DNA of 64,000 nucleotides. It comes from JBNJFY01 sp051747265. GTDB lineage: Bacteria; Bacteroidota; Rhodothermia; Balneolales; Balneolaceae. This document shows positions 47,921 through 57,215 of the stretch, piece by piece. The position numbers and the translations under genes were made by a program. Position 1 is the stretch's first letter; each line of letters begins with the position of its first letter. The stretch spans positions 310,001 to 374,000 of the forward strand of contig JBNJFY010000001.1 in assembly GCA_051747265.1 (NCBI GenBank), written 5' to 3'. The notes below the pieces were generated by a model. That model did no database searches, had not been told where the DNA came from, and was given only the letters and a program-made list of their open reading frames with translations.

Positions 47921-50611
47921 TTAGGAATCGATCAATTTTTTAAGTTCGGTAACTAATAACAGGGATTCAATGGGGGTCATCCGGGTAGGATCACTGGCTT
48001 CCAACTTGTTGCGTACGGTTTCTAATTTGGGGTCTAGCTGGTTAGCAAACAAGGACATTTGCGGGATGGGATCTTGTTTATCCATCTCTTTAGCCACTTG
48101 TTTGCTGGCCGCCTTCTTCACTTTGGCCCCACCTTCCAGTGTTCCGTTTTTGTCGGTCAGATCCAGACTGTGGCTCTCCAAATTCTTTAGAATTTCTTTC
48201 GCCCGATCAATTACCAGATTGGGCAAGCCGGCCATACTGGCCACTTGGATCCCATAGCTGTGATCAGCACCGCCTTCTACCAACTTACGCAAAAAGATAA
48301 CTTTCCCGTCATGCTCTTTCACCTGCACATTGTAATTCACAATGCGTTCGTACATGTTGGCCAGCTCGTTCAACTCGTGATAATGCGTGGCGAAAAGTGT
48401 TTTGGCAGCTACGGCGGGTTGATTATGCAAGTATTCGGCCAGCGACCAAGCGATACTCAACCCATCGAAGGTGCTGGTACCACGCCCCACCTCATCCAAT
48501 AGAATCAGCGACTGATCGGTGGCGTTATTGAGAATATTGGCAGCTTCATTCATTTCGACAAGGAAGGTACTTTCCCCGGCGGCCAAATTATCCGAAGCGC
48601 CGACCCGGGTGAATATTTTGTCCACCAACCCGATGGACGCTTCTTCAGCGGGCACAAAACTCCCTATCTGAGCCATCAGTACAATCAAGCCGGTCTGACG
48701 TAATATGATACTCTTACCAGCCATATTAGGACCAGTTATTATCATAATCTGATTAGACTCGTTATCCAGGTAGATATCATTGGGAATAAACGGCTCGCCC
48801 AAAGGAAGCGATTGCTCCACCACCGGATGGCGTCCCTTTTTGATATCCACTACTTTGCTGTCATTAACCGATGGTTTGGCGTAGTTGTGGGCAAAGGCGG
48901 TTTCCGCAAAACTTTGCAGGCAATCCAGTTCAGCCAACGCTTGCGCAATCTGCTGAACATCATCAGCGTATTCGGCGACATACTCGCGCAGCTGCTCAAA
49001 CAATTCGTATTCCAGGGATTTACTTCGCTCCTCAGCAGACAGAATTTTCTCTTCCACTTCTTTGAGTTCCGGGGTGATGTACCGCTCGGAATTGACCAGC
49101 GTCTGCTTACGGATAAAGTGTTCGGGTACTTTATCCTTGTGGGTGTTGGTCACCTCTAAATAGTAGCCATACACTTTATTATAGCCGATTTTTAACGAGC
49201 TAATGCCGGTCTCATCGACCAGCTCATCCTTGATACGAGCGATATACTCTTTGCCGTTTCGAGAAATATCGCGCAGCTCTTCTAATTCCTCGTTGAAACC
49301 ATCGGCGATCAGTCCACCGTCACGCAAGGAAACCGGGGGATCGTCTACCAAGGCTTCTTCAATACGCTCCTGAAGCTCGATCATCAGCTTCAAGCGATCC
49401 CGAATATCTAGCAGCAGCGGTTCTTCCTGCTCATTGAATAACCGCTTAATGAGCGGAATCTGAGCCAGCGACATTTTCAGTTGTACCAGATCGCGGGCAT
49501 TGGTGCGCCCCACGCTAATGCGGGAGATCAATCGTTCCATATCGCCCACTTGGTCTAGTTCTTCCCGTAACTGGTTACGCAGATCGTGATTGAGGTGGAG
49601 AACTTCTACCGCATTTAACCGTTTCTGAATAGGGCGCAACTTTTTTAGTGGACGCATGATCCATTTTCTCAGCAGGCGTCCTCCCATTGCGGTCTGGGTT
49701 TCATCCATAATAGAGATCAGCGTACCCTCGGTGCCCCCTTCTTGCAGACTGGTGGTCAGCTCCATGTTGCGCTTGGTGGCATTGTCCAACGCCATATACT
49801 CTTTATTCTCGAAGGCATAAATTCGCTTCAAGTGATCCAACGAAGCTTTTTGGGTTTCCATCACATAATGGAGCAACCCACCGGCAGCCACATGAGCCAC
49901 CTTCAAATTTTCCACTCCAAACCCTTTGAGCGAGTGTGTTCCGAAATGATCGGTCAGAATATCATAGCCGTAATCTCCTTCGTACACCCAATCTTCGAGG
50001 TAGGTGAGATTGAATTTATCTACAAAATCAGGAACCTTATTTTTTCGTTTTTGCGGCAATAGGATTTCCGCGGGATGGATAGATTCCAGCAACTCCGGCA
50101 ATTCTGCCTCATCCATTTCACTGACCGCGAACTCCCCGGTACTCACATCCGAAAAGGCGACACCAGCGGATCCACCTTTCCAGGATAATGCGGCCACATA
50201 ATTATTTTGTTTGTGATCCAGAATTTTATCGGATAGAGTCACACCGGGCGTGGTGATCTCTTTGACCTCCCGTTTGACCACCTTGCGGCCGCCTTTTTTA
50301 GCCTGAGAAGGGTCTTCGGTTTGTTCACAAATAGCTACCCGATATCCCCGTTTTACCAATTTATGCAGATAGGTATCGATGGAGTGATAGGGAAATCCGG
50401 CTAAGGGTGTCTGGTCACTCCCATTATTGCGTTTGGTTAAGGTAATGCCCAGCTCCTTGCTAACCAGTTCCGCGTCATCGCCAAATGTTTCATAAAAGTC
50501 ACCGACCCGAAATAACAATATGGTTCCGGGATGCTTATCTTTAATCTGATAATATTGCCGCATCAACGGCGTCAGTTTCTTCTTTTTTTTCTTGGAACTG
50601 GATTTACTCAT
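47921..50611 (-). CDS. mutS: DNA mismatch repair protein MutS
   Basis: An 896-residue MutS1. The mismatch-recognition motif FRVGDFYETFGDDA (Phe-x-Glu) is at about 33-46, the ATPase Walker A is GPNMAGKS, and the Walker B is ILLDEVGRGTSTFDG. A Lys-rich N-terminus (KKKKKK) precedes the core. MutS binds mismatches and recruits MutL. No mutL is nearby. It stands alone, divergent from the YihY gene. Confidence 0.97.
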   Translation of the reverse strand: MSKSSSKKKKKKLTPLMRQYYQIKDKHPGTILLFRVGDFYETFGDDAELVSKELGITLTKRNNGSDQTPLAGFPYHSIDTYLHKLVKRGYRVAICEQTEDPSQAKKGGRKVVKREVKEITTPGVTLSDKILDHKQNNYVAALSWKGGSAGVAFSDVSTGEFAVSEMDEAELPELLESIHPAEILLPQKRKNKVPDFVDKFNLTYLEDWVYEGDYGYDILTDHFGTHSLKGFGVENLKVAHVAAGGLLHYVMETQKASLDHLKRIYAFENKEYMALDNATKRNMELTTSLQEGGTEGTLISIMDETQTAMGGRLLRKWIMRPLKKLRPIQKRLNAVEVLHLNHDLRNQLREELDQVGDMERLISRISVGRTNARDLVQLKMSLAQIPLIKRLFNEQEEPLLLDIRDRLKLMIELQERIEEALVDDPPVSLRDGGLIADGFNEELEELRDISRNGKEYIARIKDELVDETGISSLKIGYNKVYGYYLEVTNTHKDKVPEHFIRKQTLVNSERYITPELKEVEEKILSAEERSKSLEYELFEQLREYVAEYADDVQQIAQALAELDCLQSFAETAFAHNYAKPSVNDSKVVDIKKGRHPVVEQSLPLGEPFIPNDIYLDNESNQIMIITGPNMAGKSIILRQTGLIVLMAQIGSFVPAEEASIGLVDKIFTRVGASDNLAAGESTFLVEMNEAANILNNATDQSLILLDEVGRGTSTFDGLSIAWSLAEYLHNQPAVAAKTLFATHYHELNELANMYERIVNYNVQVKEHDGKVIFLRKLVEGGADHSYGIQVASMAGLPNLVIDRAKEILKNLESHSLDLTDKNGTLEGGAKVKKAASKQVAKEMDKQDPIPQMSLFANQLDPKLETVRNKLEASDPTRMTPIESLLLVTELKKLIDS

Positions 50612-50740
50612 AAAGGGTGATGAGAAATAATATGTTGGAGGTTAGCGAATCGTAATAGACCTTTCCCTACTACCGGGTGTTGATTGAAAGATCCTTTTTA
50701 ATATCTTTACGCAATCTTTAGATAGCGAATTTACAATCTA

Positions 50741-51787
50741 GTGACCAATAGTCGCAAAGTATACGAATCTTCGAACGGCTCAGAAAGTGTTCCCGGAAAA
50801 CCGGTGGATCGTTCTACATCCGGCATTCACACCACTAATGGACCTACTAATCCCATTTCAAAACAACGAAGGCCTATCAAAGATCCAAGACTGAAAGAAT
50901 TTTGGCGCTTGGTGGGACGATTGATCGCCAAGAAGGATGTTCTATTTAATGCATCCGCGATCACATTCAACCTGCTGATCTGCTCTGTTCCCTTCGTACT
51001 GCTCATGTTCTCTTTATTTGGGTATGTGCTCTCTTTCGAGGATGCTTTTAATGAGTTGATACGTTACGGGCAAGAATTCTTCCCCAGCTTTTCCTATGAG
51101 ACTGACTCTACCGATGTTTTCAAGGGAGCCATCACTATTGAGACTCTGCTTCGCCCCTTGGTAGAAAAACGTCGCCTCTTTGGAATTGTGGGTGGTGTGA
51201 TCCTAATGTTTTTCGCTCAAGGTCTTTTTGCCACGGTCAAACACGTGGTATTTGAAATATTCGAGATTCGCGAACGGAAACATCCGGCTCTGGAATTAAT
51301 TTATAACTTTTTCACCTTTGGGCTGGTGGGAGGCGTATTTCTGTTTTTCAGTGTTTTCATTTCTATCCTCTCTATAATTTCGCTGGATAAAATTTCCCTC
51401 CCTCTCTTAAATATCGCTTTTGAGATTGGATGGATTTACGACCTCATCAACACCTTTTTGCCGGTTGCTTTCAGCTTTTTGCTCTTCTATACCATCTTCC
51501 GATATATCAGCGAAAAACGACTGGAACCGATGGTCGCGGTGGTGGGCTCGTTATTTTATACTACGCTTTTTGAGATCGTTCGTTTTGGACTAGGCACCTA
51601 TCTGGACTATGCCTTCGATGCCTATAAATACCTCTATCAAGGTTATGCGTTTTTGGTGTTAATTGGCATTTGGGCTTATTACAGTTCAGCTTTGTTTGTG
51701 GTGGCCTCCATTGTGGCCCGTGCCTATCGGGAAATATTTTACAAACAGCCGCCGTTGGGTATTACGGAATCCGAAAAACCACTGTAA
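50741..51787 (+). CDS. YihY/BrkB family membrane protein
   Basis: A 348-residue protein with a hydrophilic N-terminus (about 45 residues) and six membrane helices. The family is indicated by FNASAITFNLLICSVPFVLLMFS and IFRYISEKRLEP. Once called ribonuclease BN in error, YihY proteins have unknown activity. The start is a GTG at 50741 without a clear ribosome-binding site. The alkyladenine glycosylase gene follows 24 bases later, suggesting co-transcription. Confidence 0.8.
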   Translation: MTNSRKVYESSNGSESVPGKPVDRSTSGIHTTNGPTNPISKQRRPIKDPRLKEFWRLVGRLIAKKDVLFNASAITFNLLICSVPFVLLMFSLFGYVLSFEDAFNELIRYGQEFFPSFSYETDSTDVFKGAITIETLLRPLVEKRRLFGIVGGVILMFFAQGLFATVKHVVFEIFEIRERKHPALELIYNFFTFGLVGGVFLFFSVFISILSIISLDKISLPLLNIAFEIGWIYDLINTFLPVAFSFLLFYTIFRYISEKRLEPMVAVVGSLFYTTLFEIVRFGLGTYLDYAFDAYKYLYQGYAFLVLIGIWAYYSSALFVVASIVARAYREIFYKQPPLGITESEKPL

Positions 51788-51811
51788 CCTCAGGGACTAC
51801 CCAGGAAATTT

Positions 51812-52444
51812 ATGCCCGACAATCTTTCCGGTCAATCCAACAGGATTTCGCGTGTTTTTTTTGAACGAGCTGATGTAACCCAGATCGCTCGAGATTTGGT
51901 AGGGTGCTATTTGGTTACAGCTTTTCAGGGGAAGCTCACCAAAGGCCGCATAGTAGAAACCGAAGCATACGCTCATCAAAATGACCGGGCTTGTCATGCG
52001 CATGGTGGTACCCGAACCGAGCGTACAGAGATTATGTATCAGCGAGGCGGACATGCATACGTCTACCTGTGTTACGGCATCCATCATTTATTCAATATCG
52101 TAACCCATCAAAAAGAGTATGCCGACGCTGTTTTGATTCGGGCGGTTGAACCAGTTCTCGGATTGGAGACCATGCAAAACCGACGCAATATGGATCACAA
52201 CAAACCAGCACTTACCGCGGGTCCCGGTCGATTAAGCCAGGCCCTGGGTATCCATGGAGAGCATTATGGGCTGGATCTCTGCGATAATGAGTCCCCCATT
52301 TGGATTGAAAAATCTGCGGATCCCCAGCCTCCCGACATCAGCACTGGTCCGCGAATCGGAGTTGACTATGCAGGGGATGACGCACTACACCCCTGGCGGT
52401 TTGGGTGGAAGAACCATCCGTTTTTGAGCAAACCTTTCGCATAA
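51812..52444 (+). CDS. DNA-3-methyladenine glycosylase (AAG/MPG family)
   Basis: A 210-residue base-excision repair enzyme. The family motifs are ARDLVGCYLV, ETEAY (catalytic Glu), MYQRGGHAYVYLCYGIHHLFNIV and AGPGRLSQALGI. It removes alkylated purines and hypoxanthine, the second type formed from inosine nucleotides. The AGGAAATTTATG start context is strong. Confidence 0.94.
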   Translation: MPDNLSGQSNRISRVFFERADVTQIARDLVGCYLVTAFQGKLTKGRIVETEAYAHQNDRACHAHGGTRTERTEIMYQRGGHAYVYLCYGIHHLFNIVTHQKEYADAVLIRAVEPVLGLETMQNRRNMDHNKPALTAGPGRLSQALGIHGEHYGLDLCDNESPIWIEKSADPQPPDISTGPRIGVDYAGDDALHPWRFGWKNHPFLSKPFA

Positions 52445-52473
52445 AAAAAGCCCCTTCCAAAATGAAAGGGGCT
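52443..52473 (-). terminator. Terminator between convergent genes
   Basis: AGCCCC and GGGGCT form a stem with a CTTTCATTTTGGAAG interior; on the minus strand it runs into seven T for the DUF4168 gene, and it directly follows the + strand glycosylase stop. Confidence 0.85.
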
Positions 52474-52496
52474 AAATCAATAAACTTAGTTTTTTC

Positions 52497-52985
52497 CTAA
52501 GAGTCTTGCGTCAACTTTTGAGCGCGTTGCATTAAATCCGGATTTTGTCGGATCGTCATGGCAATTTGCTGAAAACGCTGCATACTCAAATCACTGTCTT
52601 GAATTTTCTCCATCATTCCCTGACGGGTCTGCTGTTGAATCTGCATCAGATCAGATTGCAAGTTTTCGATTGTTTTTTCCTCCTCGCTGGAGACCTCAAC
52701 CTCACCCGCTTGTTGCGGATTTTGCTTACTCATCATAATCTTTTGAAAGCGATCAAAAGCCATTCCCTCGGCTTCTACCTTTTTCTTAACTTTTTGATTG
52801 CTCTCTTGTTGCAGCTGACGAATATCGTTAGACGTATTCACGAAGGTCTGCAATTCCTGATCGCTAATTTCATCCGGATCCACCGGTTGAGGCATTTGCT
52901 GTTGCTGAGCCAAAGCGGGACTCACAGCAATCAGTAAAAATGCAAAAAGTGAAAGAAAAGCAGTTAGTTGTTTACGTAGTGGCAT
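52497..52985 (-). CDS. DUF4168 domain exported protein
   Basis: A protein of about 162 residues with a signal peptide (PLRKQLTAFLSLFAFLLIAVSPALAQ). The rest is two helical DUF4168 repeats (ELQTFVNTSNDIRQLQQ, DRFQKIMMSKQNP, MQRFQQIAMTIRQNPDLMQR). DUF4168 proteins are small secreted helical proteins of unknown role. The ATG at 52985 is preferred to the in-frame TTG at 53015 because the signal sequence begins there. Confidence 0.8.
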   Translation of the reverse strand: MPLRKQLTAFLSLFAFLLIAVSPALAQQQQMPQPVDPDEISDQELQTFVNTSNDIRQLQQESNQKVKKKVEAEGMAFDRFQKIMMSKQNPQQAGEVEVSSEEEKTIENLQSDLMQIQQQTRQGMMEKIQDSDLSMQRFQQIAMTIRQNPDLMQRAQKLTQDS

Positions 52986-53120
52986 AAATTGCGTTTTTAT
53001 TGGAATTAAATACAACTATACAACAAGGTACTATTTAATTTATTATTCAAAAATTCATTCATTTTCTAACTTAACAAATATCACTACAATCGCATGGTTA
53101 TACATAGGAGGTTATTTTAA

Positions 53121-53248
53121 GAGGGCTTTGCAAAACCTTCCGAAATTTATTCGTCTTGGCAAGATGTAGTAACAATCACCGTTTACACAATCTAATCAGG
53201 GGATTGCCGCACTACGCTCGCAATGGCAGGTAGTTTTGCAAAGCCCTT
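53121..53248 (-). mobile_element. MITE-like element, copy 3
   Basis: A 128-bp copy in the opposite orientation to copies 1 and 2. The terminal repeats are GAGGGCTTTGCAAAAC and GTTTTGCAAAGCCCTT, one base from perfect. Flanked by the direct repeat TTTAA (53116-53120 and 53249-53253). The remaining part of the 53016-53379 gap holds no gene. Confidence 0.85.
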
Positions 53249-53379
53249 TTTAAAAAAGAATTCAAAAACCAAGCTATTTCTCCACATTCGCTTACCCACG
53301 CTAAAAAGCTTTTCGAATTTGATCGCTTTACCTTAATTTTAAGATCCGCAAACGCACAATCCACGAAATAACACTTATC

Positions 53380-53904
53380 ATGCGCAACAAGCGTTTTTAC
53401 ATACTTAGCTTATTGATTGTTATCGCAGCTCTATCTCGTTTGCTGCCTCATCCCCCCAACTTTGCGCCGATTGGTGCTCTGGCACTTTTCGGAGGTGCTT
53501 ATTTCACAAAAAAATATTGGGCGTTTCTGGTACCCATGGGGGCTATGTTGCTCGCTGATCTGTTTATTGGGTTTCATGGCACCATGATTTACGTCTACGG
53601 TGCTTTCGCATTGATAATCGGCCTAGGCATGCTATTGAAGAATAAGATCAGCGCTGGTCGCATTGCGGCTGCCGCCGTGGGTAGTTCCATGGCTTTTTTC
53701 CTGATTACCAATTTCGGAGTTTGGTTAGGAAGCGCGTATTATGCCCAGAACCTTACCGGATTGATCAACTGCTATGTAGCCGCTATTCCGTTTTACCATT
53801 ACACCTTAGCTAGTGACTTGCTGTTCAGCGGAATTCTATTCGGATTGTTCGAATGGATTAAGAATTACTATCCCGAGCTGAAAACATCGCGCGTTAATGC
53901 GTAA
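53380..53904 (+). CDS. DUF6580 family membrane protein
   Basis: A 174-residue protein with about five helices. RLLPHPPNFAPIGALALFGGAYF is the family start, also seen in small energy-coupling-factor-like substrate components. The ligand is unknown. No riboswitch was seen upstream that would suggest one. It ends with a strong terminator. Confidence 0.72.
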   Translation: MRNKRFYILSLLIVIAALSRLLPHPPNFAPIGALALFGGAYFTKKYWAFLVPMGAMLLADLFIGFHGTMIYVYGAFALIIGLGMLLKNKISAGRIAAAAVGSSMAFFLITNFGVWLGSAYYAQNLTGLINCYVAAIPFYHYTLASDLLFSGILFGLFEWIKNYYPELKTSRVNA

Positions 53905-53926
53905 GGAGCATACAATAATTTTTCAG

Positions 53927-53963
53927 AACCCGACTCGGTAATGACTGAGTCGGGTTTTCTTTT
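53927..53963 (+). terminator. Terminator of the DUF6580 gene
   Basis: AACCCGACTC and GAGTCGGGTT form a 10-bp stem with a ten-base loop and a T-rich tail, 22 bases past the stop. Confidence 0.9.
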
Positions 53964-54016
53964 ATGATGGAAGGTTTGCACTTTACGGTAAGTTGTCATC
54001 AGTCCAAGCACTTCTT

Positions 54017-54742
54017 ATGTCCACACAGTCGATCATTGTAATTGGAGCCACTTCCGGAATCGGAGAAGCCTTGGCTCGCGAAGCTCATCAACGAGGGTAC
54101 CGAGTGGGAATCACCGGACGACGAGAGCATCGGCTGCAATCCATAAAGCAGGAATTGGAAGAGCGTTGCTGGATCCAACCGATGGATGTTAAAAACCTGT
54201 CGGAATGTCGACAACAGTTCCACGCATTGACGAACCGTATGCAAGGCTGCGATATCCTGGTGATCAACGCCGGTGTGGCCAGTTTTACTCGCGAACTGTC
54301 TCATGAAAATGAACATCACGTCATCGATGTCAATGTCCGTGGTTTTGTGGATCTGATGGTCACTGGTTTTGATTATTTCCAGAAACAAGGGCACGGTCAT
54401 TTAGTAGGCGTGTCCTCCATTGCCGGTATGTTTGGTTATGGTCTCTCTACCGCCTACAGTGCGTCCAAAGCTTTTGCGATCAATTATTTGCAGGGCTTTC
54501 GGCAAAAGGCACGTCGCAGCGAAGCGGATATCACGGTTACCGACATTCGCCCTGGTTACGTTAAATCAGAAATGACCGAAGACAAACGGGGTATGTTTTG
54601 GGTAGCCGAATCAGAAATCGCAGCCCATCAGATGATGGATGCCATTGAGCGTAAGCAGCATTATGCGTTCATCACCCGGCGATGGCGTTTAATTGCCTGG
54701 TTGATTCGCTGGTTGCCTAATCGATTATTCGATCACATCTAG
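54017..54742 (+). CDS. Short-chain dehydrogenase/reductase
   Basis: A 241-residue SDR. The Rossmann motif is IGATSGIGEALA, NAG is in LVINAGVA, and the catalytic Ser-Tyr-Lys are in GVSSIAGM..YSASKAF. It resembles classical SDR oxidoreductases of the YqjQ/DltE type but the substrate is unknown. ATG at 54017 preferred over a TTG at 53993. Confidence 0.88.
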   Translation: MSTQSIIVIGATSGIGEALAREAHQRGYRVGITGRREHRLQSIKQELEERCWIQPMDVKNLSECRQQFHALTNRMQGCDILVINAGVASFTRELSHENEHHVIDVNVRGFVDLMVTGFDYFQKQGHGHLVGVSSIAGMFGYGLSTAYSASKAFAINYLQGFRQKARRSEADITVTDIRPGYVKSEMTEDKRGMFWVAESEIAAHQMMDAIERKQHYAFITRRWRLIAWLIRWLPNRLFDHI

Positions 54743-54831
54743 CATTTCTTTTCAACCTCCTGAAACCCTAGCCCTCGGGCAACTGTTTAGGTAGCTGAAC
54801 TCAAATATCATTTAAGAACCAGGAGAAGATT

Positions 54832-55416
54832 ATGGCTGCCAAAAAGATTTTAATGATTGTTGGAGATTACGGAGAAGACTTGGAAACCTATGTTCCCTTC
54901 CAAGCGCTAAGCATGGTAGGACACGAGGTACACGCGGTGTGTCCGGATAAGAAAAAGGGGCAATCTGTTGCTACCGCGGTGCATGATTTTCTGGGTGATC
55001 AAACGTATTCGGAAAAGCCCGGTCATCGATTTACCGTAAACGCCAATTTTAAGGATGTGGAAGCTAGTGATTATGACGCCCTGGTTTTACCGGGTGGACG
55101 GGCGCCTGAATACCTACGGTTGAATGAACAGGTATTGGATATGGTTCGTCACTTCCTGGATGAGGATAAACCGATTGCAGCCGTTTGCCATGGGTTACAG
55201 ATCCTAGCCGCAGCAGGCGGAATTGATGGTCGAACATTAACCGCCTATCCCGCCTGTGGGCCCGAAATGGAATTGGCTGGCGCCGATTACCAAGATGTAG
55301 ACCCCACAGAAGTGGTAGTAGACGGCAATTTGGTGACTTCACCAGCATGGCCGGGTCATCCCAAATGGTTAGCCGCATTTCTAGACGTACTGGGCACTAA
55401 AATTACCCATAGCTAA
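54832..55416 (+). CDS. DJ-1/PfpI family protein
   Basis: A 194-residue protein of the PfpI/DJ-1 superfamily. The nucleophile elbow has Cys119 and His120 (AVCHGLQIL), and Glu15 (GDYGEDLE) is the acidic partner of the Cys. Family members are chaperone-like proteins, deglycases or peptidases; the activity here is not known. A CAGGAGAAG ribosome-binding site and a terminator surround it. Confidence 0.9.
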   Translation: MAAKKILMIVGDYGEDLETYVPFQALSMVGHEVHAVCPDKKKGQSVATAVHDFLGDQTYSEKPGHRFTVNANFKDVEASDYDALVLPGGRAPEYLRLNEQVLDMVRHFLDEDKPIAAVCHGLQILAAAGGIDGRTLTAYPACGPEMELAGADYQDVDPTEVVVDGNLVTSPAWPGHPKWLAAFLDVLGTKITHS

Positions 55417-55439
55417 ACACAACGAGTCAACCATAGATG

Positions 55440-55474
55440 CGCTCTGCTTGAGATCCATCAAGCAGAGCGTTTTA
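55440..55474 (+). terminator. Terminator of the DJ-1/PfpI gene
   Basis: CGCTCTGCTTGA and TCAAGCAGAGCG form a perfect 12-bp stem with a six-base loop and TTTTAT after it. Confidence 0.92.
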
Positions 55475-55476
55475 TC

Positions 55477-56046
55477 TGGCCCTTTGCCGGCTCATCTCTA
55501 CCCTACGCTGCGCAATACGATCCATGATGATTTCAGTTTTATCCATATTCCTTCCATTGCTTTTTTGGCCAATGCAGCATTTTAAGTGAGTGGGGATAAT
55601 CTTTAATCTGTCGAATATAGGCAAGCTTTTATGGCGCCCGACAGCTCGATGGAAATCTCTTATCTGATACGCGCTCGGTGCCAGCCTACTTTAAGAAAAT
55701 CCAATTCAGTTACCTGGAACTTATTGAACTCCGCCGCATACATACGGAGAAAGTAACCGAACGCTATTGCTCGAAATATGGGATGACGGTTCAAATAGTC
55801 GCAGATCATTTCTAAACTATACGATCCCTAAGCTTGAAGCGTTGTTCTGACAACAATTTTAACACTGGTAAAATAATTATTGCACCAGCAAACAGGATCA
55901 CCCGATCGGGCCTACAGCACTAGCCAGATTATCCGTTTATTGAAATAGTTCAATGATGGGTTTACTTCCCACCGGGTATTACCTTACTTGTAACCGCGAT
56001 CCAAACTCTACCACAGCAACTCAATCCTTTAGGAATACCGAATTCT
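55477..56046. other. Gene-free region with possible decayed coding remnants
   Basis: No intact gene in 570 bases. On the minus strand a frame of 30 codons with no start (about 55630-55541, ending KKQWKEYG) overlaps a 24-codon ATG frame (about 55552-55478, DKTEIIMDRIAQRRVEMSR). On the plus strand a frame around 55672-55815 reads like coding sequence (AYFKKIQFSYLELIEL). They could be remains of a lost gene; no family is recognised. Confidence 0.35.
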
Positions 56047-57051
56047 ATGGCTCAACCTGAATCTTCCTCTTTAAAACTGGGTATCGCACTAGGTAGTGGT
56101 GCGGCCCGGGGAATTGCGCATTTGGGGGTGATTCAAGCGTTGGAGGAAGCCGACATTCCCATCCATTATATCGCGGGTAGCAGTATTGGCTCACTCATTG
56201 GCGCGGCTTATGCCAGTGGAGACTTATCCGCTCTCCGCTCGTTTTTAGAATCCGTGAACTGGAAAGTAATGGCCAGCTATCTGGATTTTACATTTCCACA
56301 ACGAGGCTTGCTGGAAGGCAAAAAATTAACCCAGCTCATTGATCAGCTTCTTCCCGTGGATCGCTTTGATGAACTGCAGATACCTTTTTGCGCGATTGCT
56401 ACCGATCTTCACACCGGTGAAGAAGTGCGCATGACCGATGGGAATCTGGTTGAAGCCATTCGTTCCAGCCTCTCCTTGCCGGGAATTTTTACTCCCCATG
56501 CAAAAAATTCGCGTTACTTAGTGGATGGTGGGTTGGTAAATCCCTTACCCATCGATGTGGTAAAAGCCATGGGGGCAGATGTTGTGCTGGCGGTCGATCT
56601 GAATCATCATTTACACAAACGCAATCAACGTAAAAAGCGCCTGAAAACCCGCAAGCAAAATGGGACGCTTCAGCAGCTGCGCCCCTCGATGATCACTACC
56701 AACGGCACGAGTCCCAAATGGATCCCCAAGCGGCTGGAAGATCGCTATAAAACGCTGGAAGACTCGATCCGTCATTCGGTAAACAGCTGGTTTCAAGATC
56801 AAGAGTTAGACGAACAAAGAGATCCCAATATTTTCGATGTGATCGCCAATTCGATCAACATTATGGAGCATCGCATCACCCAGAGCAAATTAGAGTCGGA
56901 TCCGCCCGATATATTGCTAAAACCCGACGTCGCCCACCTCAATTTATTTGATTACGACGAATCAGAGGCCACCATCCAAGCCGGTTATCAGTGTACGCAG
57001 CGCCAGTTAACCCGGATACGTCGATCATTACAGGGCCTTAACACTTCTTAA
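56047..57051 (+). CDS. Patatin-like phospholipase (RssA/NTE type)
   Basis: A 334-residue soluble hydrolase. The glycine-rich oxyanion hole is GSGAARGIAHLGV, the nucleophile is Ser46 in GSSIG, and the catalytic Asp is in LVDGGLVNPLP (about 162-172). A basic, disordered linker (KRNQRKKRLKTRKQ) and a helical C-terminus follow. The lipid substrate is unknown. Confidence 0.88.
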   Translation: MAQPESSSLKLGIALGSGAARGIAHLGVIQALEEADIPIHYIAGSSIGSLIGAAYASGDLSALRSFLESVNWKVMASYLDFTFPQRGLLEGKKLTQLIDQLLPVDRFDELQIPFCAIATDLHTGEEVRMTDGNLVEAIRSSLSLPGIFTPHAKNSRYLVDGGLVNPLPIDVVKAMGADVVLAVDLNHHLHKRNQRKKRLKTRKQNGTLQQLRPSMITTNGTSPKWIPKRLEDRYKTLEDSIRHSVNSWFQDQELDEQRDPNIFDVIANSINIMEHRITQSKLESDPPDILLKPDVAHLNLFDYDESEATIQAGYQCTQRQLTRIRRSLQGLNTS

Positions 57052-57215
57052 CAGCCAGAAAATGATAAAGAGCCCACAAAATGCTATATTTGCTGGGCTT
57101 CGCTGGAACTGCTCTAGTACAGGAAACTGAATATCTCTGTGTGGAGAATACTTCTGTTCTGAGCAATTTGCCGGAAGGTTAACTCACAATGGACTAAACT
57201 GACCTAACAAAATTT

